Notes: generated by a model not told the origin, from the letters alone. A stretch of DNA of 64,000 nt from Aequorivita todarodis (GCF_028561335.1 NZ_JAQQTG010000051.1:62001-126000); one strand, 5' to 3'. Shown: positions 55,070 through 64,000, numbered from the stretch's first letter. Numbers and translations: made by a program.

Positions 55070-56351
55070 CGGTCTGATAAAGGGAGTAAAGTGGACGTCT
55101 GTGGGTACTATTGGCGTCGCTGTATGTTCTCTTTTAAGATTATCAATATTAGCACGTTTCTTAGACAGGGAAGATTTTGGGTTAATGGCTTTGGTATTGT
55201 TTGTTTTAGGAATTTTGACGCTTTTCATGGATATGGGCCTTACATCGGCAATATTTCACAGACAGGAAATTTCAAAAAAAGAATACTCAAGTCTCTATTG
55301 GATAAACTTAGTTTTCGGGATTTTGGTCTTTTTGATTATTGTAATTATAGCGCCTTTTATTGCTGATTTTTATGACAGTGCATTATTGAGCAGCTTAATT
55401 ATTATTATGTCCACAACAGTAATATTTGCGGGTCTGGGAAGCCAATATAGGACTGTTGAACAAAAGCATTTGAATTTTAAGATAATTGCCTTGGCGGAAC
55501 TGATAAGCTCTATTATATCGCTTGTTGTGGCTATAGTTATGGCGGTAAAAGGCTTTGGTATTTATGCTTTGGTTATTTCTGCACTTATTCAATATGCCTT
55601 GCCCAATATATTCTTCTTTTTAAGGGGTTGGATAAATGATCCAATATTATTTCATTTTAATCTAAAGGAATCTCTGCTGTTTTTAAGAATTGGGGTTTTT
55701 GAAGTGGGCAGTCAATTGGTCAATTATTTCAACCGTGATATGGACATTATAATCATTGGAAAAGTGTTTAGCCCAGAATTATTGGGTGGTTATAGCTTGG
55801 CAAAACAATTGGTATTTAAGCCTGCACAGATTATTAACCCCATTATTACAAAAATTTCAAACCCTTTATTGGCAACTTATCAGTATGACCTCAAAGTTTT
55901 GAAGGAAAAGTATTTAAAATTGATAAACATTGTTTCTTCTGTAAATTTCTTTGTGTATCTATTGGTATTTATATTTGCTCCAATAATAGTGCAAATACTC
56001 TACGGAAGTGAATACGGAAACATTGTAGATTTAGTTCGCATCCTCTCGGCTTATATGTACATACGCAGTATTGGCAACCCAATTGGAAGTTTGGTAATTG
56101 CCACGGGCAGGACCGATCTTTCCTTGCTATGGAATGTATTTTCCCTTTTGGTAATGCCGGCCTTTATTTTTATTGGAGTACAATATTCCACCGAAGCTGT
56201 GGCATACGCGATGCTGGCGGGGATCATTGCGCTGTACATCCCCAATTGGTGGATATTGGTAAAACGGTTGACTGGGGCTTCTTTATTGGAATTTTCGAAA
56301 GCGGTGATTCCAAAATTGTATATTCGTGAAATTAAAAAGGCTTTTTCTTAA
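55056..56351 (+). CDS. Polysaccharide flippase, Wzx-type (MOP family)
   Basis: 431 residues from the ATG at 55056, mostly hydrophobic with about 12 predicted helices. Motifs such as GVKWTSVGTIGVAVC, SILARFLDREDFGLMALVLF and FNRDMDIIIIGKVFSPELLG are typical of lipopolysaccharide O-unit flippases (Polysacc_synt/MOP). It would move undecaprenyl-linked repeat units across the inner membrane. Last plus-strand gene before the minus-strand block. Confidence 0.88.
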   Translation: MKENSGLIKGVKWTSVGTIGVAVCSLLRLSILARFLDREDFGLMALVLFVLGILTLFMDMGLTSAIFHRQEISKKEYSSLYWINLVFGILVFLIIVIIAPFIADFYDSALLSSLIIIMSTTVIFAGLGSQYRTVEQKHLNFKIIALAELISSIISLVVAIVMAVKGFGIYALVISALIQYALPNIFFFLRGWINDPILFHFNLKESLLFLRIGVFEVGSQLVNYFNRDMDIIIIGKVFSPELLGGYSLAKQLVFKPAQIINPIITKISNPLLATYQYDLKVLKEKYLKLINIVSSVNFFVYLLVFIFAPIIVQILYGSEYGNIVDLVRILSAYMYIRSIGNPIGSLVIATGRTDLSLLWNVFSLLVMPAFIFIGVQYSTEAVAYAMLAGIIALYIPNWWILVKRLTGASLLEFSKAVIPKLYIREIKKAFS

Positions 56352-56408
56352 TAAAATATCTTTTTTGTCTTTCAATTGGTTTTTAGAAAATATAGAATTC
56401 GATTAAAT

Positions 56409-57536
56409 TTATTCATAGTTAAGATTTACCACTCCCGTTGAAGTGCCGTCTTGGAAATTAGCTTTAAGGCTACTTGGGTAATCATCTTCATTATATACAT
56501 ACTCGAAGGTAGTTTTTACTTGTCCGTCTAGCTTATATTCAAGCGGGTTGTTCTTATTTACGTAATCATAAAATTGAGGAATAAACTTGGCCCTAGAATA
56601 AACAGGAATACTGTCAATATATATTAGTCCAGTTGCATCAAATATCTCCCCTATCGGTTTCGGGTATTGAGGAAACCTACTTTTATAGGTATGAAAACTT
56701 TTTTTATCGTCATAAACTATTTCCAAAACGTTACCATCTGGTGTTACCAATTTAGTCATATTCCCGTTCGTATATTCAAAAGTCGTAATTAATAATTCAG
56801 ATGTATCTAAGTTTAACTCTTCATAATTTACAATATTTCCATCGTCGTTTAGAATAATATTTACACTATAATTATAAGTATACGTATCATAATCTACATA
56901 GCGTCGATGCGTATAGGTATAATTTGTTGTGGAATCAAAATTGTAGGTGTAATGATCGCTTGAATAGAAATAATATTCACTGGTTTTTAAATGGACTAAC
57001 TCTTGATTTTGATTATAAGTGTAGTCAACATATACATTGCCCCAAGTTTGGTTATAACGATTTTCTGAAATAATTTTACCATTTGTATATGTATATATGG
57101 TTTGCAGGAAATCAAACATATATTTAAGATTTACCTGGTCATCTTCGTTATATTGGATTTTTATACTTCTCCCATCTTCATAGAGATATTCCTTGAGTCG
57201 CAAATTGTTTAATTCAGCGGTAGTAAAAACAGTTGTTGCTTGTGCTATGCCAAATTCATTAACTGCTTCTATTTTCACAGTGTAATTTGTTGAATCATCT
57301 AAATTGGATAAATCATAAAAGGTTTCTGTAAGGTTTTCTGCTAATAAGGAATCATTCAAATAGACAGCATACACCATTGTTGTTGGCTCAACACTTGTGG
57401 AAGCCGTCCAATTTAAATTGGCAGAGCTTGGAGTTATATCGGTAACAGATATTTCAAAATCACTTGGAGCATTGTTAATGGGATCTGGATTGTCGTCTGT
57501 ATCGTCTTTATTACAACCTAATACAATTAATAACAA
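56409..57536 (-). CDS. FN3-containing lipoprotein with YD-like repeats, natural start out of frame
   Basis: 375 residues of continuous frame, beginning with a TTG at 57536. The lipobox VLGC and the acidic DDTDDNPDP follow. A fibronectin type III domain (about 25-110: PSDFEISVTDITPSSANLNW, TMVYAVYLNDS) precedes a Tyr/Asn-rich repetitive region (TYTYNYS, TFEYTNGNMTKLV) similar to YD/RHS-like lipoproteins of Flavobacteriia. The coupled ATG at 57577 (overlapping the upstream stop as TAATG) is one base out of frame: an A8 tract at 57560-57567 separates the two frames, and nine A would give a perfect MKTEKKIKLLLSFALLLIVL signal peptide. Function unknown. Confidence 0.7.
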   Translation of the reverse strand: MLLIVLGCNKDDTDDNPDPINNAPSDFEISVTDITPSSANLNWTASTSVEPTTMVYAVYLNDSLLAENLTETFYDLSNLDDSTNYTVKIEAVNEFGIAQATTVFTTAELNNLRLKEYLYEDGRSIKIQYNEDDQVNLKYMFDFLQTIYTYTNGKIISENRYNQTWGNVYVDYTYNQNQELVHLKTSEYYFYSSDHYTYNFDSTTNYTYTHRRYVDYDTYTYNYSVNIILNDDGNIVNYEELNLDTSELLITTFEYTNGNMTKLVTPDGNVLEIVYDDKKSFHTYKSRFPQYPKPIGEIFDATGLIYIDSIPVYSRAKFIPQFYDYVNKNNPLEYKLDGQVKTTFEYVYNEDDYPSSLKANFQDGTSTGVVNLNYE

Positions 57537-57559
57537 AGCGAATGATAGCAGTAGTTTAA

Positions 57560-57567
57560 TTTTTTTT
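57560..57567 (-). repeat. A8 homopolymer tract in the signal-peptide region of the FN3 lipoprotein
   Basis: Eight adenines on the coding strand, ten bases after the ATG at 57577. One more adenine joins the ATG to the main reading frame. A site for slipped-strand phase variation or a sequencing error. Confidence 0.7.
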
Positions 57568-57576
57568 CTGTTTTCA

Positions 57577-58506
57577 TTATAATTTCATAAACTTTTTGGT
57601 AATAGTTCTACCTTTTATAGAAATCTTTGCAAAATATAAACCCTTAGACAAATTAGAAACATTTATTCTGGAATTTGATGATTGTTTTATAAGACTACCT
57701 GTTAAAGAATAAATACTAACTAAATCATAAGGAAATTGAGAATCTATATATAAAAAATCTTTTGCGGGATTTGGATAAAATTTGATATCCGAAGAAGTTT
57801 GTTCTTCAATTCCTAAAGTACATTCGGTTTGACCTTCCAATTCAATAAAGATTGTGGTTGGATCTATACTTGTCCAGTTTGTGGTGCTATAGCCACAATC
57901 ATCAACATAAATATATGGTAGGTTTGGGCTGTTTATTATAGCAAATTCTTGGATTATAGTGTTATTACCGTTTCTTATATCGACATTTTCTAGAGATGTA
58001 TTTTGACCAAAAAGTCGGACTTCCCTAAGATTTGGATGGTTTGATAACTGAAGTTCAGGAAAGGAATTATCTCCACAAGTTAAATACCTTAAACTTGTAT
58101 TTTGACTTAAATCTAAATTTGTAATATTATTATTTGCACAAGAAAGTTCAGTTAAATTTGTGTGTTGGCTTAAATCTAATTCTGTTAATTGATTATTACT
58201 ACAGGTCAAACAAGATAGATTAACATTGGGGTGCAAAGGAATAATGGAAAAATGATTATTGCCAGAATCCAAACAAACTAAACTAGAAAAATCCTCAAGG
58301 CCAGTCAAATCACTAATATTTTGATTTTGAAGATCCAACGTAAACACATTTGAAATGTTACTTGTTATTACGTAATTGTCTAGTACGTCATCTAAACCCA
58401 AAACAATTAATCGTTGTTCAAAATTGTCATCGGGCACATAGGTGTTTTGTGCTTTTAATATTAAAAAAGGAAATAAGAGTAGAAGAATTGTGTACTGATG
58501 TTTCAT
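57577..58506 (-). CDS. Leucine-rich-repeat protein with type IX secretion sorting domain
   Basis: 309 residues. The signal peptide is TILLLLFPFLILKAQ. Residues about 60-190 hold 21-22-residue leucine-rich repeats (LTELDLSQHTNLTELSC, ITNLDLSQNTSLRYLTC). The C-terminal 75 residues form a type A T9SS sorting domain: IKFYPNPAKDFLYID, VSIYSLTGSLIKQS, SKGLYFAKISIKGRTITKKF. Such proteins are exported through the outer membrane and anchored to or released from the surface; the repeats suggest protein or glycan binding. It precedes the FN3 lipoprotein with a one-base stop/start overlap. Confidence 0.85.
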   Translation of the reverse strand: MKHQYTILLLLFPFLILKAQNTYVPDDNFEQRLIVLGLDDVLDNYVITSNISNVFTLDLQNQNISDLTGLEDFSSLVCLDSGNNHFSIIPLHPNVNLSCLTCSNNQLTELDLSQHTNLTELSCANNNITNLDLSQNTSLRYLTCGDNSFPELQLSNHPNLREVRLFGQNTSLENVDIRNGNNTIIQEFAIINSPNLPYIYVDDCGYSTTNWTSIDPTTIFIELEGQTECTLGIEEQTSSDIKFYPNPAKDFLYIDSQFPYDLVSIYSLTGSLIKQSSNSRINVSNLSKGLYFAKISIKGRTITKKFMKL

Positions 58507-58570
58507 AACACTTAAATTTTAGTATCAATATACAAAATACTTTAATACTAATGAATGCATCTTTTGTGAG

Positions 58571-60385
58571 TTACAAAGCTAAATTAAATTTTTTTCCATC
58601 TTTTGAAAAATGAATTATGCCGTCCTTTATCTGGATATTGGAAACAGCATTTTTATATAAATCTGACTGTACTTCAATTACCGTAGTTAACCTATCGCCT
58701 TCTTTACGTACTTTTACTTGTGGAATGGGAATGATTGAGTACTGAATCCGAGATCGGGAAACCTCTTTGGTGGTTATCTTATCATGATCAGTAAAAGATT
58801 TTACAATGGCTTTAATGTTTTTTGGAAACAAAACTGTTGCACTGTTTTCTGAAATAGCAACATCAAGATTGGCTTTTTCTCCAAAATTAAATTGTTGGCT
58901 TATGCTCTTAACACGATTTGCGTCCTTGGATTCTGCCCAATCCTGAAGCACGATAACATTTGGTTTTATAAAATACAGCTTCCGCTTAACGATAATAGAG
59001 TCGTACATAGTATGCTCGCCAGAAACAATCTCAATGTCGTCGCTTCTAAGGTATTCCGTAAGTTTAGAGTACTGACCCTCTTTCCCTAAAACATAGTCAC
59101 TGTCATTTATAGCTATTGAATTGTGGGCAAAGACTGACATTAAGAACGGTCTGTGGGTATCTTCGTAGCCATAATACCCTTGATCTGTTAAAATATCAAC
59201 TCCAAGTGTTTGAAATATGAATTGTAAATCATCATTGTGTTTGTGGGTGCGGGAATAATAATTTGCAAAAAGCGCTACATAACTGCTATCATCGGCCTGG
59301 GTTCGCAAAGTGGCAATATTGTTCTCAAAATTAACCATGGACGGCAATCTTTTTCCGGCCATGACGTTCAAAACACGTTGGTCATTGCCAAAACTCTCTG
59401 CCAAATGTGCATTTAAAAACTCAATGCCACTATCTCCCCAAATAGGAAAAGTGAGGTCTGGTTTTACCAGTTGAAGGAGTACATCGTTCTTTTTCAGTAA
59501 TTTAAGCTGAAAAGCAGGGTTGATGTCTTCTTTTTCAATAAGCTCTATAATTTTTCTATCCAGATTGTGGTTATAAATATGGTATGTTGTTGCGTGTTCC
59601 TTTGCCAAGCCGCTATCATCAATTATATAATCAATATTTTTTAACGCACGGGCAACCGTAGGCTCGTAAATAGCTGCATGAAGTGACGGATTGGATTTGG
59701 TTATTTTTGCCAACGCCAAAAGGCTTCTGTCCATTATCAATGAATGATTGTTTTGCTCATAATGTGCAGGGTCTAGCATAAAAGTGGCATTCAGAGATAT
59801 GTGGTCAAATACTTTTTGGATAAACTCGGTGTCAGGATTGTCTTGTTGTAGTTCATTATAGATTGTTTGCATCAGATGTCCGGTTCTATGACCAATAGCA
59901 CCCTCTTCCCAAGTTTGATCTGAGGTTTTTTCTGCAAGGGAATTATGCGCTTTTACATAACTTAAAACATAGGCTTTCGCTTTTTCGTGGTATTGCTTAG
60001 CACCATAACTGTGATAGGTGTGGTTCAAGATGGATACAAAAAATAGATTTTCGTAATATGCTTGCCATGTTTTGTTATTCAATGGATTTTCTGTCCAAGT
60101 AATTTTTTCAAGCGGAATGTATTGGGGTTTAAAGGAATGTAGAACAACTATGGAATCCTTTAAAATCAAATCAGCATATTTCTTTGTTTGTATGGAATCA
60201 TACGGAACCGTTCTAGGTATTTCCTCAAAATCGATCGCTTTTGAAATATCGTATAAACTGATTGCATAATTAGTGCTGTCTATTTTTATTTTAATGGCCG
60301 TATCTTTTAATCTTTCTGCTTTATCGTTAGCTGAACAGGATAATAAAAAAATTAAAAAGAAAATGGATAGGCAGAATATTCTCAT
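58571..60385 (-). CDS. Heparinase II/III-family polysaccharide lyase, lipoprotein
   Basis: 604 residues with lipobox LLSC (Cys at about residue 17). An N-terminal alpha/alpha-toroid (about 60-330, with QTWEEGAIGHRTGHLMQTIY and HYEQNNHSLIMDRSLLALAK) is followed by the beta-sandwich with the signature HKHNDDLQFIFQTLG and DQGYYGYED. His/Tyr/Asn residues in these segments are the usual lyase catalytic set. The family cleaves uronic-acid-containing chains by beta-elimination; here a ManNAcA-containing product of the locus is a conceivable substrate, which is inference. Confidence 0.82.
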   Translation of the reverse strand: MRIFCLSIFFLIFLLSCSANDKAERLKDTAIKIKIDSTNYAISLYDISKAIDFEEIPRTVPYDSIQTKKYADLILKDSIVVLHSFKPQYIPLEKITWTENPLNNKTWQAYYENLFFVSILNHTYHSYGAKQYHEKAKAYVLSYVKAHNSLAEKTSDQTWEEGAIGHRTGHLMQTIYNELQQDNPDTEFIQKVFDHISLNATFMLDPAHYEQNNHSLIMDRSLLALAKITKSNPSLHAAIYEPTVARALKNIDYIIDDSGLAKEHATTYHIYNHNLDRKIIELIEKEDINPAFQLKLLKKNDVLLQLVKPDLTFPIWGDSGIEFLNAHLAESFGNDQRVLNVMAGKRLPSMVNFENNIATLRTQADDSSYVALFANYYSRTHKHNDDLQFIFQTLGVDILTDQGYYGYEDTHRPFLMSVFAHNSIAINDSDYVLGKEGQYSKLTEYLRSDDIEIVSGEHTMYDSIIVKRKLYFIKPNVIVLQDWAESKDANRVKSISQQFNFGEKANLDVAISENSATVLFPKNIKAIVKSFTDHDKITTKEVSRSRIQYSIIPIPQVKVRKEGDRLTTVIEVQSDLYKNAVSNIQIKDGIIHFSKDGKKFNLAL

Positions 60386-60483
60386 TGTTTCTTAGGATTT
60401 AGAAACGGTAAAATTAGATATTTTACTTTACTAAGATGCTGTATTCCCTGATAATATAAAGCTTCATATTTAAATAGAGTTTT

Positions 60484-61164
60484 CTAAGAAATTGATGATT
60501 TCTTTACAGAATATGCCGTCAACGACTTTGTCATTCCCAGGAACTTTTCTTTATATATCTTTGACCCGGGGAACAACTGTTTCATCCGCTTTTTTGATAC
60601 TAGCACTATTTGCTCAGCTTGGTCCTTTGCCTCTTCGGTAGAAATTTTTGTGCCCCTGGAAAGCTTTGTTTTGCTTAAAATAAAAATCTTGGCTTTTTTG
60701 GGCAAAAACTGAAAATAGGGCAACAAATAATGGGGCTCTACAAAAAAGTATTTGTAGGGAGTTTGGATATAATGGTTTTTCCCCACACGTTGTACTTCCT
60801 GCGCCATCAGTTTTTGGTTTTCATTATTGTAAAGATGTTCGATAACTGAATTGGAAAAAACAAGATCGAATTCATCCTCTTTATATTCAGACAGATCACA
60901 GGCATTTCCTTTTACCGAAATCATATTGGGATAATGGGTCTCAAATTTGGTAAGATTTAGAAGTGTAATCTTCACATTTGGTTTTTCATGATAGCCCCTG
61001 TTTACCCAGAAGGACTCTGTACCACCCACATCGAGGATCGTAATAATTTTTCCATTATCCAGCTTTATTAATTGACTTTCAAAAAAATGAAATCTTTTGT
61101 TTCTGAATTTATTGGCTAAAGATTTTTGATTATTGTAATTGGCAAGATCGTTAATGAATGACAT
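60484..61164 (-). CDS. Class I SAM-dependent methyltransferase in polysaccharide locus
   Basis: 226 residues. Motif I is TILDVGGTESFWVNRG and the catalytic-side region is DLVFSNSVIEHLYN, a Methyltransf_11-like core. The rest (KYFFVEPHYLLPYFQFLPKK) is like small-molecule or glycan methyltransferases in O-antigen loci. It lies 98 bases upstream of the heparinase gene on the same strand. Confidence 0.8.
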   Translation of the reverse strand: MSFINDLANYNNQKSLANKFRNKRFHFFESQLIKLDNGKIITILDVGGTESFWVNRGYHEKPNVKITLLNLTKFETHYPNMISVKGNACDLSEYKEDEFDLVFSNSVIEHLYNNENQKLMAQEVQRVGKNHYIQTPYKYFFVEPHYLLPYFQFLPKKAKIFILSKTKLSRGTKISTEEAKDQAEQIVLVSKKRMKQLFPGSKIYKEKFLGMTKSLTAYSVKKSSIS

Positions 61165-61350
61165 AATATATCATGGTTGGTTATTTTTATTTCAGTTTAA
61201 ATCTAAAATTAAACTCCTTAAAAGATATTGTACTATGCTGGCAAAGCTATAATAATGCTACGAATTTATATTCACTTCTTATTATAAAATTTAAAAAACA
61301 GTAGCTTTGCGAACGTAAAATCTTTTTTGATATAAACTCAAATTTTTGAA

Positions 61351-62496
61351 TTGAAATATATTTATCAAATACTATTGATTATACTTTTCCTGTCCATTAG
61401 CACGCTTACCTTAAGTAGCCTAATGGCAGCTTGTTTATTGTTGTTGATAGGCGGGACTTGGGTAATCACAAAAAAGGGAAAACTAAAAGTTCCACATTAT
61501 GTTATAGTGGTAGCCTGCTTTTACATTCCTTTTTTAATATTGGGCTTGATAAATCAACATCCAAACGCCACGATTGATATAAAATATCAGTTTTATGGGC
61601 TTATTTTCTACTTGTTCCTAGTAAATGTTAAGGATCTCAACATACTGCGTTTGCTCTTTGTTTTAAACGCAGTGGTGTGCATTGTTTATGTTTTTATCTA
61701 CCTGGGGTTTGTGCCCAGTCTTTGGAACGAGGATATAACCGGAAAAGGGGGGCGCGTTTACGGACCGTCCATAATACCAATAGTTCTTATCGGGTTTTAT
61801 TATCTATACAACAGAATGGCTTTTGATTTGAAACTTGGCATATCTTGGCTGCTTGCATTGGTATATTTGTTTCTTACGTCAAACTTGATGAATCTTGTTA
61901 CCGCTGGAGTCTTGCTCTTGTTAATAATAATAAATATAAGGAAACTTTTTCAACCAGGGTTTATTATCGGTTTCTCATTAATGGTGGTTATTTCCGTAGC
62001 ATTTTTTAACTCGAAGTATGCCCCGGAGGCAATTAAGGAAAAATTGCCCTATGTTTTAAAACCTTGGGAGTATGCGAGTTTGCAAATCCGCATACAGGAT
62101 TTAAACACGGCTTTGCTGACAGAAAATTTCACGTGGACCGAAAAAATTATAGGGGAAGGTTTTGGGGCAAATACAACGGTATATCGTGAAAACAAAATAG
62201 CACAGTTTTTTAGTGGAAAATTCACCTTTCAGGAAATAGACAACGGATTTTATTATATTTATCACCGAGGTGGATTCTTGCTACTGTTTTTATTCTTGAT
62301 AGCACATATATATCTCATTTATAGAATCCCTTCTATGAAGGCAAAACTTGGTTTTATAGCTTTGGTTGTTTTTACGAATCTACTTTCTATCCATTATTTT
62401 ACGAACGTGTTTTATTTATTGGTTCCTTTTTTAATACTTGAAACAGAGGTTCGCGGAAGAAAGTATCTACCTCAAAATATAGATAATGAAGAATAG
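61351..62496 (+). CDS. Wzy-type O-antigen polymerase/ligase-like membrane protein
   Basis: 381 residues from a TTG at 61351. About ten hydrophobic segments are interrupted by one long soluble loop (about 235-300) that holds QDLNTALLTENFTWTEKIIG and GEGFGANTTVYRENK, as in Wzy/WaaL proteins. Such proteins join repeat units or ligate them to lipid A core; the two cannot be told apart by sequence. It overlaps the next gene by 11 bases. Confidence 0.75.
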   Translation: MKYIYQILLIILFLSISTLTLSSLMAACLLLLIGGTWVITKKGKLKVPHYVIVVACFYIPFLILGLINQHPNATIDIKYQFYGLIFYLFLVNVKDLNILRLLFVLNAVVCIVYVFIYLGFVPSLWNEDITGKGGRVYGPSIIPIVLIGFYYLYNRMAFDLKLGISWLLALVYLFLTSNLMNLVTAGVLLLLIIINIRKLFQPGFIIGFSLMVVISVAFFNSKYAPEAIKEKLPYVLKPWEYASLQIRIQDLNTALLTENFTWTEKIIGEGFGANTTVYRENKIAQFFSGKFTFQEIDNGFYYIYHRGGFLLLFLFLIAHIYLIYRIPSMKAKLGFIALVVFTNLLSIHYFTNVFYLLVPFLILETEVRGRKYLPQNIDNEE

Positions 62497-63487
62497 CTTA
62501 TACATTGTTCCAAACCTGAAGAAAGTTACCGGCGGCCCAATTACTAGAATCAATTTGTTTAAAAAAGCTTTTAATAAAGAGGGAGGCCAAATAATAGCAG
62601 AAGAGAATAAGCTAAAATCGATATTTCAGAAACGTGATATGTGTTATATAGAATCGGCCACCAATAGAATTGGCTTAATAGACATATTGCCGCTATTCTT
62701 TTTAAAGTTCAATTCCCGGAAAGTAATCGTTTTTATCCGGGATATTTATATTGAGCTTTTTCCAGAAGATTATCGTGGTTTCCGAAAAAACATAACATAT
62801 TTCTTAAATAAGTTGAGCAATTTTTATCTTACTTGGGTCTCAACTTCTATGGTATTCCCTACATTGGAAATGGGCGAAGTATTTTTTCAGAGAAACAAAT
62901 TTTTCCCTAAACGCCCCTTTTCTGATTTGCCACCTGGGACCCATGACATTACGGAAAATGTGGTTCTCCCAGATTTTACAAAAAAACTGGGGCTTTTGTA
63001 TTTGGGGAGTATAGATTATAAAAACTCGGGGTTTGAAAATTTTATTGCTTTTGCCCAAAAATATCGTGAAAACTATAATTTTTTTGTGCTTTCCGGTGCA
63101 TTAAATATTAACGAAATAGTTCAGGGAACAACACTTAAAGCTTCAAAAATACCGCGTGCAGAAATTGCTGCCTTTATTCAGAATAATAATATAGCCTATG
63201 CACTCCACACGCGACCACGAAATATGTATGACGATCTGACGTTTCCTATTAAAGTGTTTGATTTTTTGAGTTTCCAGCTTCCTTTTTTTACTGAAAGGCA
63301 CATTCCACTGGCAAATCTTTTAAGCAACGATTATCCTCTATTTGCATCTTTTGATAACTTGGATCAAGTACACCAAAAAATTCAAAGCATACATCCGGAA
63401 GAATATATGGAATTGCTCCAATCCCTAAAAAAAATAGCCATTAACAATACGTATGATAAAAGGTATAAAAAGTTACTGGAACAATAA
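62486..63487 (+). CDS. Glycosyltransferase-like protein of the polysaccharide locus
   Basis: 333 residues. It opens YIVPNLKKVTGGPITRINLF, like GT4 glycosyltransferases that begin with a substrate loop. A Rossmann-like segment LGLLYLGSIDYKNSGFENFI and VFDFLSFQLPFFTERHIPLA support a GT-B fold. The usual EX7E motif is not visible, so the catalytic residues cannot be assigned. It overlaps the 3' end of the polymerase gene and the start of the next. Confidence 0.7.
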   Translation: MKNSLYIVPNLKKVTGGPITRINLFKKAFNKEGGQIIAEENKLKSIFQKRDMCYIESATNRIGLIDILPLFFLKFNSRKVIVFIRDIYIELFPEDYRGFRKNITYFLNKLSNFYLTWVSTSMVFPTLEMGEVFFQRNKFFPKRPFSDLPPGTHDITENVVLPDFTKKLGLLYLGSIDYKNSGFENFIAFAQKYRENYNFFVLSGALNINEIVQGTTLKASKIPRAEIAAFIQNNNIAYALHTRPRNMYDDLTFPIKVFDFLSFQLPFFTERHIPLANLLSNDYPLFASFDNLDQVHQKIQSIHPEEYMELLQSLKKIAINNTYDKRYKKLLEQ

Positions 63488-64000
63488 TACGCCAAGGCGG
63501 ATATTTTTTGAGACCAGCACTTATCTATTTGTCGCCACCCTGCCCTTATGGGATAATTTGAACACTATTGTACTGTGGTTTTTTGTGGCCTCATCAATTT
63601 TCTTGCTAAGTCCCAAAGTGCGCCTACAAAACCTAAAAAAAAACAAAATTGCTTTTTACTTTTTAGTTGCTTTGTATTTGTTGTTCATTTTGGGTTGGGT
63701 TTTTTCGACCAACGTAAAAGATGCACTTAGGGACATGGAACGTACCTTGACCTTGGTTTTGATCCCGTTCATAATACTTTCCCATAAACGAGAAGATTTT
63801 AACCTAAAGAGAATTTATATATCATTTGGTACTGGGCTTTTTATTGGAATGGTAATTTGCTGGGCATATATTATTGAATCCATTTTGACCAATGCCACGC
63901 CTTGGGTACAGGCAGGATATTTTTTTAAATGGATATATAATGGCTGGAATGCCTTAAAACCGTTGGATGGACATCCGAGCTATTTTGCCGTAATGTTGGT
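63453..64000 (+). CDS. O-antigen ligase/polymerase-like membrane protein (5' part, runs off right edge)
   Basis: About 182 codons from the ATG at 63453 to the window end, without a stop. It overlaps the preceding glycosyltransferase by 35 bases in another frame. Hydrophobic helices and the pattern GWVFSTNVKDALRDMERTLT followed by LIPFIILSHKREDF are characteristic of Wzy_C/O-antigen ligase proteins, and the truncated end LDGHPSYFAVMLV fits the family's conserved His-Pro-Ser region. The C-terminal half is missing. Confidence 0.75.
   Translation, partial: MIKGIKSYWNNNTPRRIFFETSTYLFVATLPLWDNLNTIVLWFFVASSIFLLSPKVRLQNLKKNKIAFYFLVALYLLFILGWVFSTNVKDALRDMERTLTLVLIPFIILSHKREDFNLKRIYISFGTGLFIGMVICWAYIIESILTNATPWVQAGYFFKWIYNGWNALKPLDGHPSYFAVML

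Overview
The window is chromosomal DNA from a marine- or soil-type member of Bacteroidota, most likely family Flavobacteriaceae. The evidence is the gene repertoire (DUF4175, DUF4837, DUF2007 and PorT-type barrel proteins, a C-terminal type IX secretion sorting domain, an OMP_b-brl_3 TonB-type receptor, a GH3 protein beside a nucleoside-phosphorylase-like protein), many lipoproteins with Bacteroidota-style lipoboxes, weak Shine-Dalgarno sequences, and at least a dozen TAnnTTTG boxes (the Bacteroidota -7 promoter element) just upstream of starts. The genus cannot be fixed from this sequence alone.

Layout. 1-7 kb: the 5' part of a TonB-type outer-membrane receptor, lepA, a small type II toxin-antitoxin pair whose PemK-like toxin carries a frameshift, a tiny lipoprotein and a CPA-type cation/proton antiporter. 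7-17.3 kb: an MBL-fold hydrolase, a coupled pair of exported peptidases (S8 and M1), a REP-associated tyrosine transposase (RAYT) with hairpin repeats on both sides, rnpA, a DUF4349 lipoprotein, an S41 peptidase, a DinD-like protein, a sterol-desaturase-like membrane enzyme and a conserved small protein. 17.3-31 kb: GNAT, CDF transporter and rpiB on the minus strand, then a 750-base AT-rich gene-free stretch, DUF2007, rnr, LysE, tRNA-Cys, folB, glnS, a YtxH/holin-like envelope trio, an SPFH protein, a PorT-like barrel and gltX. 30.5-47 kb: a giant DUF4175 protein, ybeY, mnmG flanked by two parS-like palindromes, a methyltransferase, DNA polymerase III delta', pgk, a LysM transglycosylase, a DUF4837 lipoprotein, tatA, an M23 peptidase, GH3 and a nucleosidase-like protein.

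47-64 kb is a surface-polysaccharide locus: rfbB-rfbA-rfbC-rfbD make dTDP-L-rhamnose, a Wzz-like two-TM protein may set chain length, wecB-wecC make UDP-ManNAc and UDP-ManNAcA, and a GT4 glycosyltransferase, a Wzx-type flippase and Wzy-type membrane proteins follow. A minus-strand block (56.4-61.2 kb) interrupts it, with an FN3 lipoprotein, a leucine-rich-repeat protein with a secretion-sorting tail, a heparinase II/III-like lyase and a methyltransferase. The last gene, an O-antigen ligase/polymerase-like protein, runs off the right edge.

Most notable: two parS-like sites bracketing mnmG together with a very AT-rich gap 15 kb away (possible origin-proximal region); a RAYT whose hairpins overlap its own stop codon and sit just before rnpA; and an A8 tract that puts the natural start of the FN3 lipoprotein out of frame (possible phase variation or sequencing error). 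No CRISPR array, prophage or clear defence island was seen, and no wholly new system could be demonstrated.
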